DNA of 64,000 nt from Schoenoplectus triqueter (GCA_964058805.1 CAXKVV010002149.1:372001-436000); one strand, 5' to 3'; shown: positions 26,701 to 39,208, numbered from the stretch's first letter. Made by a program: numbers and translations. Notes: generated by a model from the letters alone, not told the origin.

Positions 26701-29700
26701 GTCCCGTTTTCAAGTTTTACGCTCCCGGACTCGTTTTCGGCGGTACCGAGGGCATCAGGTCCCGTTTTCATGTTTTACTCGCCCGGACTTATTTTCGGCA
26801 GTACTGAGGGCGTCGGGTCCCGTTTTCATGTTTTGCGCGCCCGAACTCATTTTCATTAGTACCGAGGGCGTCGGGTCCCGTTTTCATGTTTTGCGCGCCC
26901 GGACTCATTTTCGTCAGCACCGAGGGCGTCGGGTCCCATTTTCAGACTCGTTTTTCGCGTTTCCGAGGGCGACGGGTCCCGTTTTCATGTTTTGTGCGCC
27001 CGAACTCGTTTTAAGCCGTGCCGAGGGTGTCGGGTCCCGTTTTCATGTATTGCGCGCCCGGACACATTTTCGGCGGTTCAGAGGGCGTCGGGTGTCGTTT
27101 TAATGCTATGCGCGCCCGGACTCGTTTTCGGCGGTACCGAGGGTGTCAGGTCCCGTTTTAATGTTTTGCGGTCACGGACTCATTTTCGGCCGTCCCGTTT
27201 TCATGTTTTCCGCTCCCGGACATGTTTTTTGGAGTACTAAGTGCGTCGGGTCCTGTTTTCATGTTTAGCGCGCCAGGACTCGTTTTCGACCGTGCCGTGG
27301 TCGTCGGGTCCCGTTTTCATGATTTGCGCGCCCGAACTCATTTTCTGCGGTTCCGACGGCGTCGAGTCCCGTTTCATATTTTGCGCGTCCAGACTCATTT
27401 TCGGCGGTACCGAGGTCGTCGGGTCCCGTTTTCATATTTTGCGCTACCAGATTCGTTTTCGACGGTATCGTGGGTGTCGGGTCCCGTTTTCATGTTTTGC
27501 GCTACTGGACTCGTTTTCGACGTGCCGAGGGGGTCGGGTCCCGTTTTCATGTATTGCGCGTCCGGACTCGTTTTCGACGGTACCGAGGGTGTCGGGCCCT
27601 GTTTTCATGTTTTGCGCACCCGGACTCATTTTCGGCGGTTCCGAGGGCGTCGGGTGCCGTTTTCATGTTATGCGCGCCCGGACTCATTTTCTGCGGTACC
27701 GAGGGCGTCCGGTCCCGTTTTCATGTTTTGCGCGCACGGACTCATTTTCGGCCGTCCCGTTTTCATGTTTTTCGCTACTGGACATGTTTTTTGGAGTACT
27801 GAGTGCGTCGGGTCCTGTTTATATGTTTAGCGCGCCAAGACTCATTTTCGTCGTCGGGTCCCGTTTTCATGATTTGTGCCCGGACTCGTTTTCGGTGGTT
27901 CCGACGGCGTCGGGTCCCATTTCATATTTTGCGCGTCCAGACTCGTTTTCGACGATACCAGGGTCGTCGGGTCCCGTTTTCATATTTTGCGCTACCTGAC
28001 TCGTTTTCTCGACGGTATCGAGGGCGTTGGGTCCCGTTTTCATGTTTTGCGCGTCCAGACTCGTTTTAGGCCGTGGCGAGGGCGTCGGGTCCCGTTTTCA
28101 TGTATTGCGCGCCCGGACTCGTTTTCCGCGGTTCCGAGGGCGTCGGGTGCCGTTTTCATGTTATGCCCGCCCGAACTCGTTTTCGGCGGTACCGAGGGCG
28201 TCAGGTCCCGTTTTCATGTTTTGTGCGTCCGGACTCGTTTTAGGCCGTCCCGTTTTCATGTTTTCCGCTCCCGGACATGTTTTTTGGAGTACTGACTGCG
28301 TCGGGTCCCGTTTTCATGTTTTGCGCGCCAGGAATCGTTTTCGGCGGTTCCGAGGGCATCGGGTCCCGTTTTCATGATTTGCGCGCCCGGACTCATTTTC
28401 TGCGATACCGAGGGCGTCGGGTCCCGTTTTCATGTTTTCCGCCCTCGGACATGTTTTTGGGAGTACCGACGTCGTCGGGTCCCATTTTCATGTTTTGCTC
28501 GCCCGGATTCGTTTTCAGCCGTACCGACAGCGTCGTGTCCCGTTTTCATTTTTGCGCGCCCGGACTCATTTTCGACGGTACCGAGGTCGTCCGGTCCTGT
28601 TTTCATGTTTTGCGCGCCCGGACTCGTTTTCGACGGTACCGAGGGCGTCGGGTCCCGTTTTTTATGTTTTGAGCTCCCGGACTCGTGTTCAGCGGTGCCG
28701 AGTGCGTCGGGTCCCGTTTTCATGTTGTACTCGCCCGGACTCGTTTTCGACGGTACCGTGGGAGTCGGGTCCTGTTTTCATATTTTCCGCTCCCGGACAA
28801 GTTTGTGGGAGTACCGAGGGCGTCGGGTCCCGTTTTCAAGTTTTGCGCTCCCGGACTCATTTTCGACGGTACCGAGGGCGTCGGGTCTCGTTTTCATGTT
28901 TGCGCGCCCGGACTCATTTTCGGCGTTTCCGAGGGCGTCGGGTCCCTTTTTCATGTTTTGCGCGCCAGGACTCATATTTGGCGGTACCGAGGGCGTCAGG
29001 TCCCGTTTTCATGTTTTGCGCGTCCGGACTCCATTTCGACGGTACCAAGGGCGTCGGGACCCGTTTTCATGTTTTCCGCTCTCGGACATGTTTTTCGGAG
29101 TACCGAAGGCGTCGGGTCCCGTTTTCAAGTTTTGCGCTCCCGGACCGGTTTTCGGCGGTACCGAGGGCGTCGGGTCCCGTTTTCATGTTTTCCGCTCCCG
29201 GACATGTTTTTGGGAGTACCGAGGGCGTCGGGTCCCGTTTTCAAGTTTTCAGGTCCGGACTCATATTCGGCGGTTCCGAGGGTGTCGGGTACCGTTTTCA
29301 TGTTTTGCGCGCCCGGACTCATTTTCGATGGTTCCGAGGGTGTCGGGTCCCGTTGTCATGTTTTGCGCGCCCGGACTCATTTTCGGCGATACCGAGGGCG
29401 TTTGGTCCCGTTTTCCTGTTTTGCGCTCCAAGACTCATTTTCAGCTGTGCCGAGTGCGTCGGGTCTCGTTTTCATGTTTTGCGCGCCCGGACTTTTTTTC
29501 GGCGGTTCCGAGGGCGTCGGGTCCCGTTTTCATGTTTTGTGCGCCCGGATTCGTTTTCGGAAGTTCCGAGAGCGTCAGGTCCCATTTTCATGTTTTACGC
29601 GCACGGACTCCTATTCGGCGGTTCCGAGGGCTTCGGCTCCCGTCTTCATGTTTTGCACGGTCGGACTCGTATTCGGCGGTTCCGAGTGCGTCGGGTCCCA

Positions 29701-32700
29701 TTTTCATGTTGTGCGCGCTCGGACTCATTTTCGACGGTACCGAGGGCGTCGGGTCCCGTTTTCATGTTTTCTGCTCCCAGACATGTTTTTGGGAGTACCG
29801 AGGGCGTCGGGTCCCGTTTTCAAGTTTTACGCTCCCGGACTCGTTTTCGGCGATACCGAGGGCGTCGGTCCCGTTTTCATGTTTTACTCGCCCGGACTTA
29901 TTTTCGGCGGTACTGAGGGCGTCGGGTCCCGTTGTCATGTTTTGCGCGCCCGGACTCGATTTCGTCGGTATTGAGGGCGTCGGGCCCCGTTTTCATGTTT
30001 AGCGCGCCCAAACTCGTTTTCGTCAGTACCGAGGGCGTCGGGTACCGTTTTCATGTTTTGCGCACCCGAACACATTTTCGTCAGTACCGATGGCGTCGGG
30101 TCCCATTTTCAGACTCGTTTTTCGCGGCTCCGAGGGCGTCGGGTCCCGTTTTCATGTTTAGGGCGCCCGAACTCGTTTTAGGCCGTACCGAGGGCGTCGG
30201 GTCCCGTTTTCATGTATTGCGCGCCCGGACTCGTTTTCGACGGTACCGAGGGTGTCGGGACCTGTTTTCATGTTTTGTGTGCCCGGACTCGTATTCGGCG
30301 GTTCCGAGGGCGTCTGGTGCCGTTTTCATGCTATGTGCGCCCGGACTCGTTTTTGGCGGTACCGAGGGCGTCAGGTCCCGTTTTCATGTTTTGCGCGCAC
30401 GGACTCATTTTCGGCCATCCCGTTTTCATGTTTTCCGCTCCCAGACATGTTTTTTGGAGTACTGAGTGCGTCGGGTCCTGTTTTCATGTTTTGCGCGCCA
30501 GGACTCTTTTTCGTCGTCAGGTCCCGTTTTCATGATTTACGCGCCCGAACTAGTTTTCGGTGGTTCCGAGGGCGTCGGGTCCCGTTTCATATTTTGCGCG
30601 TCCAGACTCGTTTTCGACGATACCGAGGTCGTCGGGTCCCGTTTTCATATTTCGCGCTACCGGACTCGTTTTCGACGGTGTCGAGGACGTCGGGTCCCGT
30701 TTTCATGTTTTGCGCGCCCGGACTCGTTTTAGGCCGTGTCGAGGGCGTCAGGTCCCGTTTTCATATTTTGCGCGCACGAACTCATTTTCGGCCGTCCCGT
30801 TTTCATGTTTTCCGCTCCCGGACATGTTTTATGGAGTACTGAGTGCGTCAGGTCCTATTTTCATGTTTTGCGCGCCAGGACTCGTTTTCGTCGTCAGGTC
30901 CCGTTTTCATGATTTACTCGCCCGGACTAGTTTTCGGTGGTTCCGATGGCGTCGGGTCCCGTTTCATATTTTCCGCGTCCAGACTCATTTTCGACGATAC
31001 CGAGGTCGTCGGGTCCCGTTTTCATATTTTGCGCTACCGGACTCGTTTTCGACGGTATCGAGCGCGTCGGGACCCGTTTTCATGTTTTGCGCGCCCGGAC
31101 TCGTTTTAGGCCGTGCCGAGGGCGTCGGGTCCCGTTTTCATGTATTGCGCGCCCGGACTCGTTTTCGGCGGTACCGAGCGTGTCAGGGCCTTTTTTCATG
31201 TTTTGCGCGCCCGGACTCGTTTTCAGCGGTTCCGAGGGCGTCGGATGCCGTTTTCATGTTATGCGCGCAGACTCGTTTTCGGGGGTTCCGAGGGCGTCGG
31301 GTCCCGATTTCATGTTATGCGCGCCCGGACTCATTTTGGGCGGTACCGAGGGCGTCAGGTCCCGTTTAAATGTTTTGCACTCCGGACTCATTTTAGGCCG
31401 TTCGGTTTTCATGTTTTCTGCTCCCGGACATGTTTTTTGGATTACTGAGTGCGTCGGGTCCCGTTTTCATGTTTTGCGCGCCAGGACTCGATTTTGGCGG
31501 TTCCGAGGGCGTCGGGTCCCGTTTTCATGATTTGCGCGCCCGGACTCGTTTTCGGCGGTACCGAGGTGGTCGGGTCCCGTTTTCATGTTTTGCGCCCCCG
31601 GACTCGTGTTCGGCGGTATCGAGGGTGTCGGGTCCTGTTTTCATGTTTTGTGCGCCATGACTCTTTTTCGACGGTACCGAGGGCGTCAGGTCCCATTTTC
31701 ATGATTTGCGCGCCCGGACTCATTTTCGGCCGTCCCGTTTTCATGTTTTCCGCTCCTGGACATGTTTTTTGGAGTACTGAGTGCGTCGGGTCCTGTTTTC
31801 ATGTTTTGCGCGCCAGGATTCATTTTTGTCCGCGCCGTGGTCGTCGGGTCCCGTTTTAATGATTTACGCGCCCGGACTCATTTTCGTCGGTTCTGAGGGC
31901 GTCGGGTCTCGTTTCATATTTTTAGCGTCCAGACTCGTTTTCGGCGGTACCGATGTCGTCGGGTCCCGTTTTCATATTTTGCTCTACCGGACTCGTTTTC
32001 GACGGTATCGAGGGCGTCGGGTCCCGTTTTCATGTTTTGCGCGCCCGGACTCATTTTCGTCGGTTCCGAGAGCGTCAGGTGTCGTTTTCATGTTATGCGC
32101 GCCCGGACTCGTTTTCGGCGGTACCGAGGGCGTCAGGTCCCATTTTCATGTTTTCCGCTCCCGGACATGTTTTTTGGAGTACTGAGTGTGTCGGATCCCG
32201 TTTTCATGTTTTGCGCGCCAGGATTCGTTCTCGGCGGTTCTGAGGGCGTGGTGTCCAGTTTTCATGATTTGTGCGCCCGAACTCATTTTATGCGGTACCG
32301 AGGGCGTCTGGTCCCGTTTTCATGTTTTTTGGAGTACCGACGGCGTCGGGTCCCATTTTCATGTTTTGCTCGCCCGGATTCGTGTTCAGCGATACCGACG
32401 GCGTCGGGTTCCGTTTTCATGTTTTGCGCGTCCAGACTCGTTTTCGACGGTACCGAGGTCGTCCGGTCCTATTTTCATGTTTTGCGCGCCCGGACTCATT
32501 TTCGGCGGTACCGAGGGCGTCGGTTCCCGTTTTCATATTTTGCGTCGTTTTCGACGGTACCGAGGGCGTCGGGTCCCGTTTTTATGTTTCGCGCTCCCGG
32601 ATTCGTTTTCAGCGGTGCCGAGTGCGTCGGGTCCCGTTTTCATGTTTTGCGCGCCCGGACTCGTATTCGACGGTTCCGAGGGCGTCGGGTCCTATTTTCA

Positions 32701-35700
32701 TGTTGTGCTCACCCGAACTCGTTTTCGGCGGTACCGAGGGCGTCAGGTCCCGTTTTCATGTTTTGCGCGCCTAGACTCATATTCGACGGTTCCGAGGGCG
32801 TCGGGTCCCGTTTTCATGTTTTGCGCGCCCGGACTCGTTTTCGTCGATACCGAGGACGTCAGGTCCCATTTTCATGTTTTTCGCGGCCGGACACATTTTC
32901 GGCGGTACCGAGGGAGTCAGGTCCCGTTTTCATGTTTTGCGCGCCCGGACTCCTTTTCGGCGGTACCGAGGTCGTCGGGTCCCATTTTCATGTTTTGCTC
33001 CCCCGGACTCGTGTTCGGCGGTATCGAGGGCGTCGGGTCCTGTTTTCATGTTTTGCGAGCCAAGACTCTTTTTCGCCCGTGCCGTGGTCGTCGGGTCCCG
33101 TTTTCATGTCTTGCGCGCCCGGACTAGTTTTCGGCGGTTTCGAGGGCGTCGGGTCCCGTTTCATATTTTGCGCGTCCAGCTCGTTTTCGGCGGTATCGAG
33201 GTCGTCGAGTCCTGTTATCATATGTTGCGGTACCGGACTCGTTTTCGACGGTATCGAGGGCGTCGGGTCCCGTTTTCATGTTTTTCGCGCCCGGACTCGT
33301 TTTAGGCAGTGCCGAGGGCGTCGGGTCCCGTTTTCATGTATTGCGCGCCTGGACTCGTTTTCGGCGGTACCGAGGGTGTCGGGTCCTGTTTTCATGTTTT
33401 GCGCGCCCGGACTCATTTTCGGCGGTTCCGAGAGCGTCGGGTGCCGTTTTCATATTATGCACACCCGGAATCGTTTTCGGCCGTCCCGTTTTCATTTTTT
33501 TCGCTCCCGGATATGTTTTTTGGAGTACTAAGTGCGTCGGGTCCCGTTTTCATGTTTTGCGCGCCAAGACTCATTTTCGGCGGTTCTGAGGGCGTCGGGT
33601 CTCGTTTTCTTATTTTGCGCGCCCGAACTCGTTTTCTGCGGTACCGAGGGTGTCGGATCTCGTTTTCATATTTTCCGCTCCCGGACATGTTTCCGCTCCC
33701 GGACATGTTTTTGGGTCCAGTTTTCATGTTTTGCGCGCCCGAACTCGTTTTCGGCGTTACCGAGGGCGTTGGTTCCCGTTGTCATGTTTTGCGCCCCAGA
33801 CTCATTTTCGGCGGTACCGATGGCGTGTGGTCCCGTTTTCATGTTTTGCGCCCCTAGACTCTTTTTCGGCTATACCGATGGCGTCGGGTCCCGTTTTTAA
33901 GTTTTGCGCGCCCGGACTCGTTTTCGTCAGTACCGTGGGAGTCGGGTCCCATTTTCATGTTTTGCGCGCCCAGACTCGTTTTCATCGGTTCCGAGGTCGT
34001 CGGGTCCCGTTTTCATGTTTTGCGCGCCCGGACTCGTTTTCGGCGTTACCGAGGGCGTCGGGTCCCGTTTTCATGTTTTCCGCTCCCGGACATGTTTTTG
34101 GGAGTACCGGGGGCGCCGGGTCCCGTTTTCAAGTTTTGCGCGCCAGGACTCGTTTTCGGCGGTTCCGAGGGCGTCGGGTCCCGTTTTCATGTTTTCCGCT
34201 CCCGGACATGTTTTTGGGTGTACCGAGGGCGTCGGGTCCCGTTTTCATGTTTTGCTCGCCCGGACTCGTTTTCGGCGGTACCGACGGCGTCGGGTCCCGT
34301 TTTCATGTTTTTTGCGCTCGGACTCGTTTTCGGAGGTACCGAGGTCGTCGGGTCTCGTTTTCATGTTTTGCGCGCCCGGACTCATTTTCGGCGGTACCGA
34401 AGTCGTCGTTTCCCGTTTGCATGTTTTGCGCCCCAGACTCATTCTCGCCGGTACCGAGGGCGTCGGGTCCCGTTTTCTTGTTTTGCGCTCCCGGACTCGT
34501 TGTCCGTTGTGCCGAGGGCGTCAGGTCTCGTTTCCATGTTTTGCGCGCCCCGACTAATTTTCGGCGGTTCAGAGGGCGTCGGGTCCCGTTTTCATGTTTT
34601 GCACGCCCGGAATCGTTTTCGACGGTTCCGAGTGCGTCGGGTACCGTTTTCTTGTTTTGCGTGCCCGAACACGTTTTCGGCGGTTCCGAGGGCGTCTGGT
34701 CCCGTTTTCATGTATTACGCGCCCGAACTCATTTTCGGCGATATCGAGGGTGTCGGATCCCGTTTTCATGTTTTGCGAGCCCGGACTCGTTTTCGGCGGT
34801 ACCAAGGGCGTCGGGTCCCGTTTTCTTGTTTTGCGCCCCCGGACTCATTTTCCGCGGTGCCGAGGGCGTCGGGTGTCGTTTACATGTTTTGCGTGCCCGA
34901 ACACGTTTTCGGCGGTTCCGAGGGCGTCTGGTCCCGTTTTCATGTTTTGCGCCCCCGGGCTCGTTTTCGATGGTACCGAGGGCGTCGGGTCCAGTTTTCA
35001 TGATTTGCTCGCCCGGACTCGTTTTCGGCCGTACCTACGGCGTCGGGTCCCGTTTTCATGTTTTGCGCGCCCGGACTCGTTTTCGACGGTACCGAGGGCG
35101 TCGGGTCCCGTTTTCATGTTTTTCGCGCCCGGACTCGTTTTCTGCGGTACCGAGGGCGTCGGGTCCCGTTTTCATGTTTTCCGCTCCCGGACATGTTTTT
35201 GGGTGTACCGAGGGCGCGGGTCCCGTTTTCATGTTTTTCTCGCCCGGACTCGTTTTCGGCGGTACCGACAGCGTCGGGTCCCGTTTTCATGTTTTGCGCG
35301 GCCGGACTCGTTTTCGGCGGTACCGAGGTCGTCGCGTCCCGTTTTCATGTTTTGCACGCCCGGATTTATTTTTGGCTGTACCGAGGGCGTCGAGTCCCGT
35401 TTTCTTGTTTTGCGCTCCCGGACTCGTTTTCCGTTGTGCCGAGGGCGTCAGGTCTCGTTTCCATTTTTTGCGCGCCCCGACTCGTTTTCGGCGGTTCCGA
35501 GGGCGTCGGGTCCCGTGTTCATGTTTTGCACGCCCGGACTCGTTGTCGGCGGTTCCGAGGGCGTCGGGTACCGTTTTCATGTTTTGCGCGCCCGGACTCG
35601 TTTTAGGCCTTGCCGAGGGCGTCAGGTTCCGTTTTCATGTAGCGCAGCCCAGACTCGTTTTCGGCGATATCGAGGGCGTCGGGTCCCGTTTTCATATTTT

Positions 35701-36659
35701 GCGAGTCCGGACTCGTTTTCGGCGGTACCGGGGGCGTCGGGTCCCGTTTTATTGATTTGCGCCCCCGGACTCGTTTTCCCTGGTGCCGAGGGCGTCGAGT
35801 CTCGTTTTCATGTTCTGCGCGCCCGGACACGTTTTCGGCGGTTCCGAGGGCGTCGGGTCCCGTTTTCATGTTTTGCGCGCCCGGACTCATTTTCGGCGGT
35901 TCCAAGGGCGTCGCGTACCGTTTTCATGTTTTGCGCGCCCGGACTCGTTTTAGGCCGTGCCGAGGGCGTCTGGTTCCGTTTTCATGTATTGCGCGCCCGG
36001 ACTCATTTTGGTGATATCGAGGGCGTCAGGTTCCGTTTTCATGTATTGCGCGCCCGGACTCATTTTCTGCGGTATCGAGGGCGTCGGGTCCCGTTTTCAT
36101 GTTTTGCGCGCCCGGACTCGTTTTCGGCGTTTCCGAGGGCGTCGGGTTCCGTTTTCATGTTTTGCGCGCCCGGACTCATTTTCGGCGTTTCCGAGTGCGT
36201 CGGGTCCCGTTTTCATGTTTTGCGCGCCCGGACTCATGTTCGGCGGTTACGAGGCCGTCAGGTCCTTTTTTCATGTTTTGCACGCCCGGACTCGTTTTCG
36301 ATGTTACCGAGGGCGTCGGGTCGCGTTTTCATGTTTTTCGCTCCCGGACATGTTTTTGGGAGTACCGAGGGCGTCGGGTCCCGTTTTCAAGTTTTGCGTC
36401 CCGGACTCGTTTTCGGCGGCACCGAGGGCGTCGGGTCGCGTTTTCATGTTTTTCGCTCCCGGACTCGTTTTCGGCGGTACCGAGGGCGTCGGGTCCAATT
36501 TTCAAGATTTGCTCGCCCGGACTCGTTTTCGTCGGTACCGACGGCGTCAGGTCCCGTTTTCATGTTTTGCGCTCCCGGACTCGTTTTCGACGGTACCGAG
36601 GGCGTCGGGTCCCGTTTTCATGTTTTGCGCTCCCGGACACGTTTTCGACGGTACTGAGG

Positions 36660-36664
36660 GCGTG
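36660..36664. other. Target-site duplication, left copy (GCGTG)
   Basis: GCGTG directly precedes the 5' LTR and is repeated at 42337-42341. It lies in the GAGGGCGTC part of a 58-bp unit. Removing the element and one copy of the duplication restores a unit of normal length and phase, so the array was already there when the element inserted. Confidence 0.95.
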
Positions 36665-37283
36665 TGATGGAGATCAAATCATGGCAGGTTTACAAAAGAA
36701 CAATCATGATCAAGGAAGCAAGTTATGGACCAGTTCTCAGTTTACAATTAATTTACGAAACAGCAGCTCTCTGGACAGATTCGTACTGGGCCAGTATTTT
36801 GGGCATAACACTCTCATAAAGGCTCGGATTTGGTTGATTCAAATTTCTGTGTTCAGATGATGAAATGGACTATCTTTTTTGTGTTTTGAGTTTCTCCAGA
36901 TTCCAGAGTCTTCTTGGTCAAAACCTCGTGTCAAGTGAGCGTGGTTACTGAGGAGCCAGCCAGCATTTAGTTTCTTGGAACTTGTCTTTTGAGTCTTTCT
37001 ATATTTTAATTATATTTTGGAATTAGCAGTAGTAGTTAATTTTGTTTTTATTGTGTTTTGATATTTGCAAAAATAGTAGGAAGTTTCTAGAGTTGAGTTG
37101 TATGGCTATATAAAGCCTAATTTCTGAATGTAAACTGACTTGTTGAATTATTATGAAAAAGTTTATCTTGAGTTGAGTTTATCTCCTCTTTTATCCTGCT
37201 GTGAGTTGAGAGTATCCTCCAGTTGTGATTTTATCGTTGAACGTGTGCGTGTCCTTGGATGATTCATAGCTCGAACGCTATCA
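36665..37283 (+). repeat. 5' LTR (619 bp)
   Basis: Starts TGATGG and ends GCTATCA, so the terminal inverted bases are TGAT/ATCA. It aligns along its length with the 3' LTR at 41674-42336. There are about six substitutions. Two gaps lie after 36740 (25 bp missing) and after 37076 (19 bp missing), which exactly explain the 44-bp length difference. Both gaps are bounded in the 3' LTR by short direct repeats (TTT and TAGT). Confidence 0.95.
37107..37114 (+). promoter_or_regulatory. Putative TATA box of 5' LTR
   Basis: TATATAAA in the context GGCTATATAAAGCC. It is the best core-promoter match in the LTR and would place the transcript start about 30 bp downstream, near 37140. It is preserved in the 3' LTR at 42160-42167. 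Confidence 0.65.
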
Positions 37284-37285
37284 GT

Positions 37286-37297
37286 TGGTATCAGAGC
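37286..37297 (+). other. Primer-binding site, initiator-Met tRNA
   Basis: TGGTATCAGAGC begins two bases after the 5' LTR ends. It is the usual plant LTR-element site complementary to the 3' end of initiator methionine tRNA, which primes minus-strand cDNA synthesis. Confidence 0.95.
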
Positions 37298-37354
37298 AGC
37301 AGGCGAAGGATGGTGCGACGTAGTGCTCGTGTGAATCCTCCTGAAGGCAACTAG

Positions 37355-39208
37355 CAAGCCGATCGAGATATTGAGTTGAACGAGTTGAGGCAGCATGTGC
37401 AACAACTCCAAGAGCGTCTAGCGCGCGTGGAGGCCGCTGGGAACAACCGCGATGATTCCTATCGTGGCTCAGATGGCGAAACTTATGGTGACAATGATGC
37501 GGAGTTCAACCCCTTCCACGACAACCACACCTTGGTGTCCAGTGATGAAGAGGCTCTCCATCAAAATCACACCCGAAGGAACCAGCAATTTCGACGGGCT
37601 TTTGATCTAAAAGCGGATATTCCGGTGTACGAAGGGCGCATACAACCCGATGAGTTCATAGATTGGCTCAATACGGTTGAACGTGTCTTTGAGTACCAAG
37701 ATGTCCCTGAGGAAGAGAAGGTGAAGATTGTTGCCATCAAATTGAAGAAGCATGCATCTATTTGGTGGGAGCAGTTGAAAATGAAGCGAGCCCGTGAGGG
37801 TAAGCAAAAAATCAGAACATGGGAAAAGATGGTGAAAGAGTTACGAAAGAAGTTTCTGCCGGAAGGGTACTTGCAAGAGGCATTTTTTCAACTTCATGGC
37901 TTTGTTCAAGGTGATAAAACTGTGGCAGATTACACTGAAGAACTTGATCACCTCATGTTGAAATGTGGCGTTGTTGAGCCCGAAGAACAAACCATTGCAC
38001 GATATCTTCGTGGCCTTCGCAAGGAGATTCATGATGTGGTAACTTTACAACCCTTTATCTCTTATCATGATGTGTTTAAACTTGCCACAAAAGTTGAAAA
38101 ACAACTCAAGGAGAAAGAAGTCAGAAAAACAGCGAGCTTTGGTGGTAGCCGAGTTCTCAATCGAGGCCATCCAACAAGTCATGGGAGCAGTACACAATCA
38201 GCCAAACCAACATCAAGTGCAGTGGCCAACTTTTCAGCAAAAACCGCAACCGCAGGACCCTCTAAACCAGCCCCTAAAGCTGTTCAATGCTATCGGTGCA
38301 AAGGGTACGGTCACATCATGTCCGAGTGCCCAAACCAGCGGGTATTTACCATTGTTGAAGAACCCCTAGAAGAGGAACACACATATTTTGATTCTCCACC
38401 CGTGTTTGATGAGGCAGCAGATGAGGAGGATGTCATTTATGGAGATACGGGTGAGATGTTGGTGATTAGGCGTGTGCTGAATTCCAGTCCCGTTCAAGAT
38501 GATGTGTGGCTCCGTAACAATATCTTCCATACACGATGCACCTCTCATGGGAAGGTATGCGATGTTATCATTGATAGCGGGAGTTGTGAGAATGTTGTTT
38601 CTGAAATTATGGTACAAAAGTTGCCGCTTAAAACTGAAAAGCACCCAAAACCGTACAAACTCTCTTGGTTGGAAAAGGGTAAATGTGTGCAAGTTGACCA
38701 GCGTTGTTTGGTTAATTTTTCTATTGGTGAGAAGTACCGAGATGAGGTATGGTGTGATGTAGTTCCTATGGATGCTTGTCATTTACTTTTGGGGAGGCCT
38801 TGGCAGTTTGATAGAAAGGTACACCATGACGGTTTTAAAAACACTTATTCTTTTGAGCTGAATGGTGCTAAGATTACATTGGGTCCTTCTAGAATGGAAA
38901 TGAAATCTAAACCAGCCCTCAAGGATAGCAATTTCATTCTCTCAAAATCTGAATTTACTGAAATTTTTGAAGAATCCCAAATAGCCTTTGCATTGGTGGT
39001 GAAAGAAGTTAAGGGTGACAAAAGTACTCTAATACCCGGACCAGTGGTACCTTTACTTGAACAATTTCAGAACCTTGTTCCAGATGAAATTCCAGCAGGT
39101 TTACCTCTAATGAGGAGTGTGCAACACTGCATAGATTTTGTTCCTGGTGCAGTTTTGCCAAACAAAGCAGCCTACCGAATGAACCCAACAGAAAATGCCG
39201 AGTTATAG
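37355..39208 (+). CDS. Open segment: Gag, zinc knuckle, protease
   Basis: First long open part of the broken polyprotein, between the two TAG codons. The N-terminus is a charged, probably coiled stretch (NELRQHVQQLQERLARVE). The plant retrotransposon Gag core spans about 37616-38110 and includes IWWEQLK and WEKMVKELRKKFLP. A CCHC zinc knuckle (CX2CX4HX4C, CYRCKGYGHIMSEC) lies at 38288-38329; such knuckles bind the RNA genome in the capsid. The aspartic protease lies at about 38528-38815, with the catalytic DSG at 38573-38581 and the LLGRPWQ motif typical of plant chromoviruses. The segment ends inside the N-terminal part of reverse transcriptase (about 39098 on). No ATG at the segment start could replace the true start at 37310. 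Confidence 0.93.
   Translation, partial: QADRDIELNELRQHVQQLQERLARVEAAGNNRDDSYRGSDGETYGDNDAEFNPFHDNHTLVSSDEEALHQNHTRRNQQFRRAFDLKADIPVYEGRIQPDEFIDWLNTVERVFEYQDVPEEEKVKIVAIKLKKHASIWWEQLKMKRAREGKQKIRTWEKMVKELRKKFLPEGYLQEAFFQLHGFVQGDKTVADYTEELDHLMLKCGVVEPEEQTIARYLRGLRKEIHDVVTLQPFISYHDVFKLATKVEKQLKEKEVRKTASFGGSRVLNRGHPTSHGSSTQSAKPTSSAVANFSAKTATAGPSKPAPKAVQCYRCKGYGHIMSECPNQRVFTIVEEPLEEEHTYFDSPPVFDEAADEEDVIYGDTGEMLVIRRVLNSSPVQDDVWLRNNIFHTRCTSHGKVCDVIIDSGSCENVVSEIMVQKLPLKTEKHPKPYKLSWLEKGKCVQVDQRCLVNFSIGEKYRDEVWCDVVPMDACHLLLGRPWQFDRKVHHDGFKNTYSFELNGAKITLGPSRMEMKSKPALKDSNFILSKSEFTEIFEESQIAFALVVKEVKGDKSTLIPGPVVPLLEQFQNLVPDEIPAGLPLMRSVQHCIDFVPGAVLPNKAAYRMNPTENAEL

Larger units (their letters stand above)
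10136..36664. repeat. 58-bp GC-rich satellite array, left part
   Basis: About 457 head-to-tail units of 58 bp. Invariant landmarks in order are GCGTCGGGTCCCG, TTTTCATGTTTTG, CGCGCCCGGACTCG, TTTTCGGCGG and TACCGAGG (often TTCCGAGG). The consensus is about 64% GC with about ten CpG dinucleotides per unit and a CGGTACCG palindrome (a KpnI site). The plus-strand consensus has no stop codon in any frame. The minus strand has one TGA per unit, in the complement of TTTTCATG. Three units make 174 bp, giving a 58-residue pseudo-repeat that cycles through all three frames. Long plus-strand frames such as 12985-15165 and 19093-20985 are therefore repeat artefacts. No start context, codon bias or stable frame supports a gene. 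Confidence 0.97.

Noticed and set aside
10136..36664. CRISPR array
   Set aside because: Direct repeats are contiguous, with no unique spacers of constant length and no cas genes. The context is plant satellite DNA.
36099..36860. Open frame running from the satellite into the 5' LTR
   Set aside because: It is a chance fusion of repeat frame with LTR sequence; the LTR portion is the untranslated counterpart of the 3' LTR coding tail.
38366..38782. 138-codon minus-strand frame and other antisense frames in the retrotransposon
   Set aside because: They are shadows of the gag-pol frame on the opposite strand with no recognisable domain.
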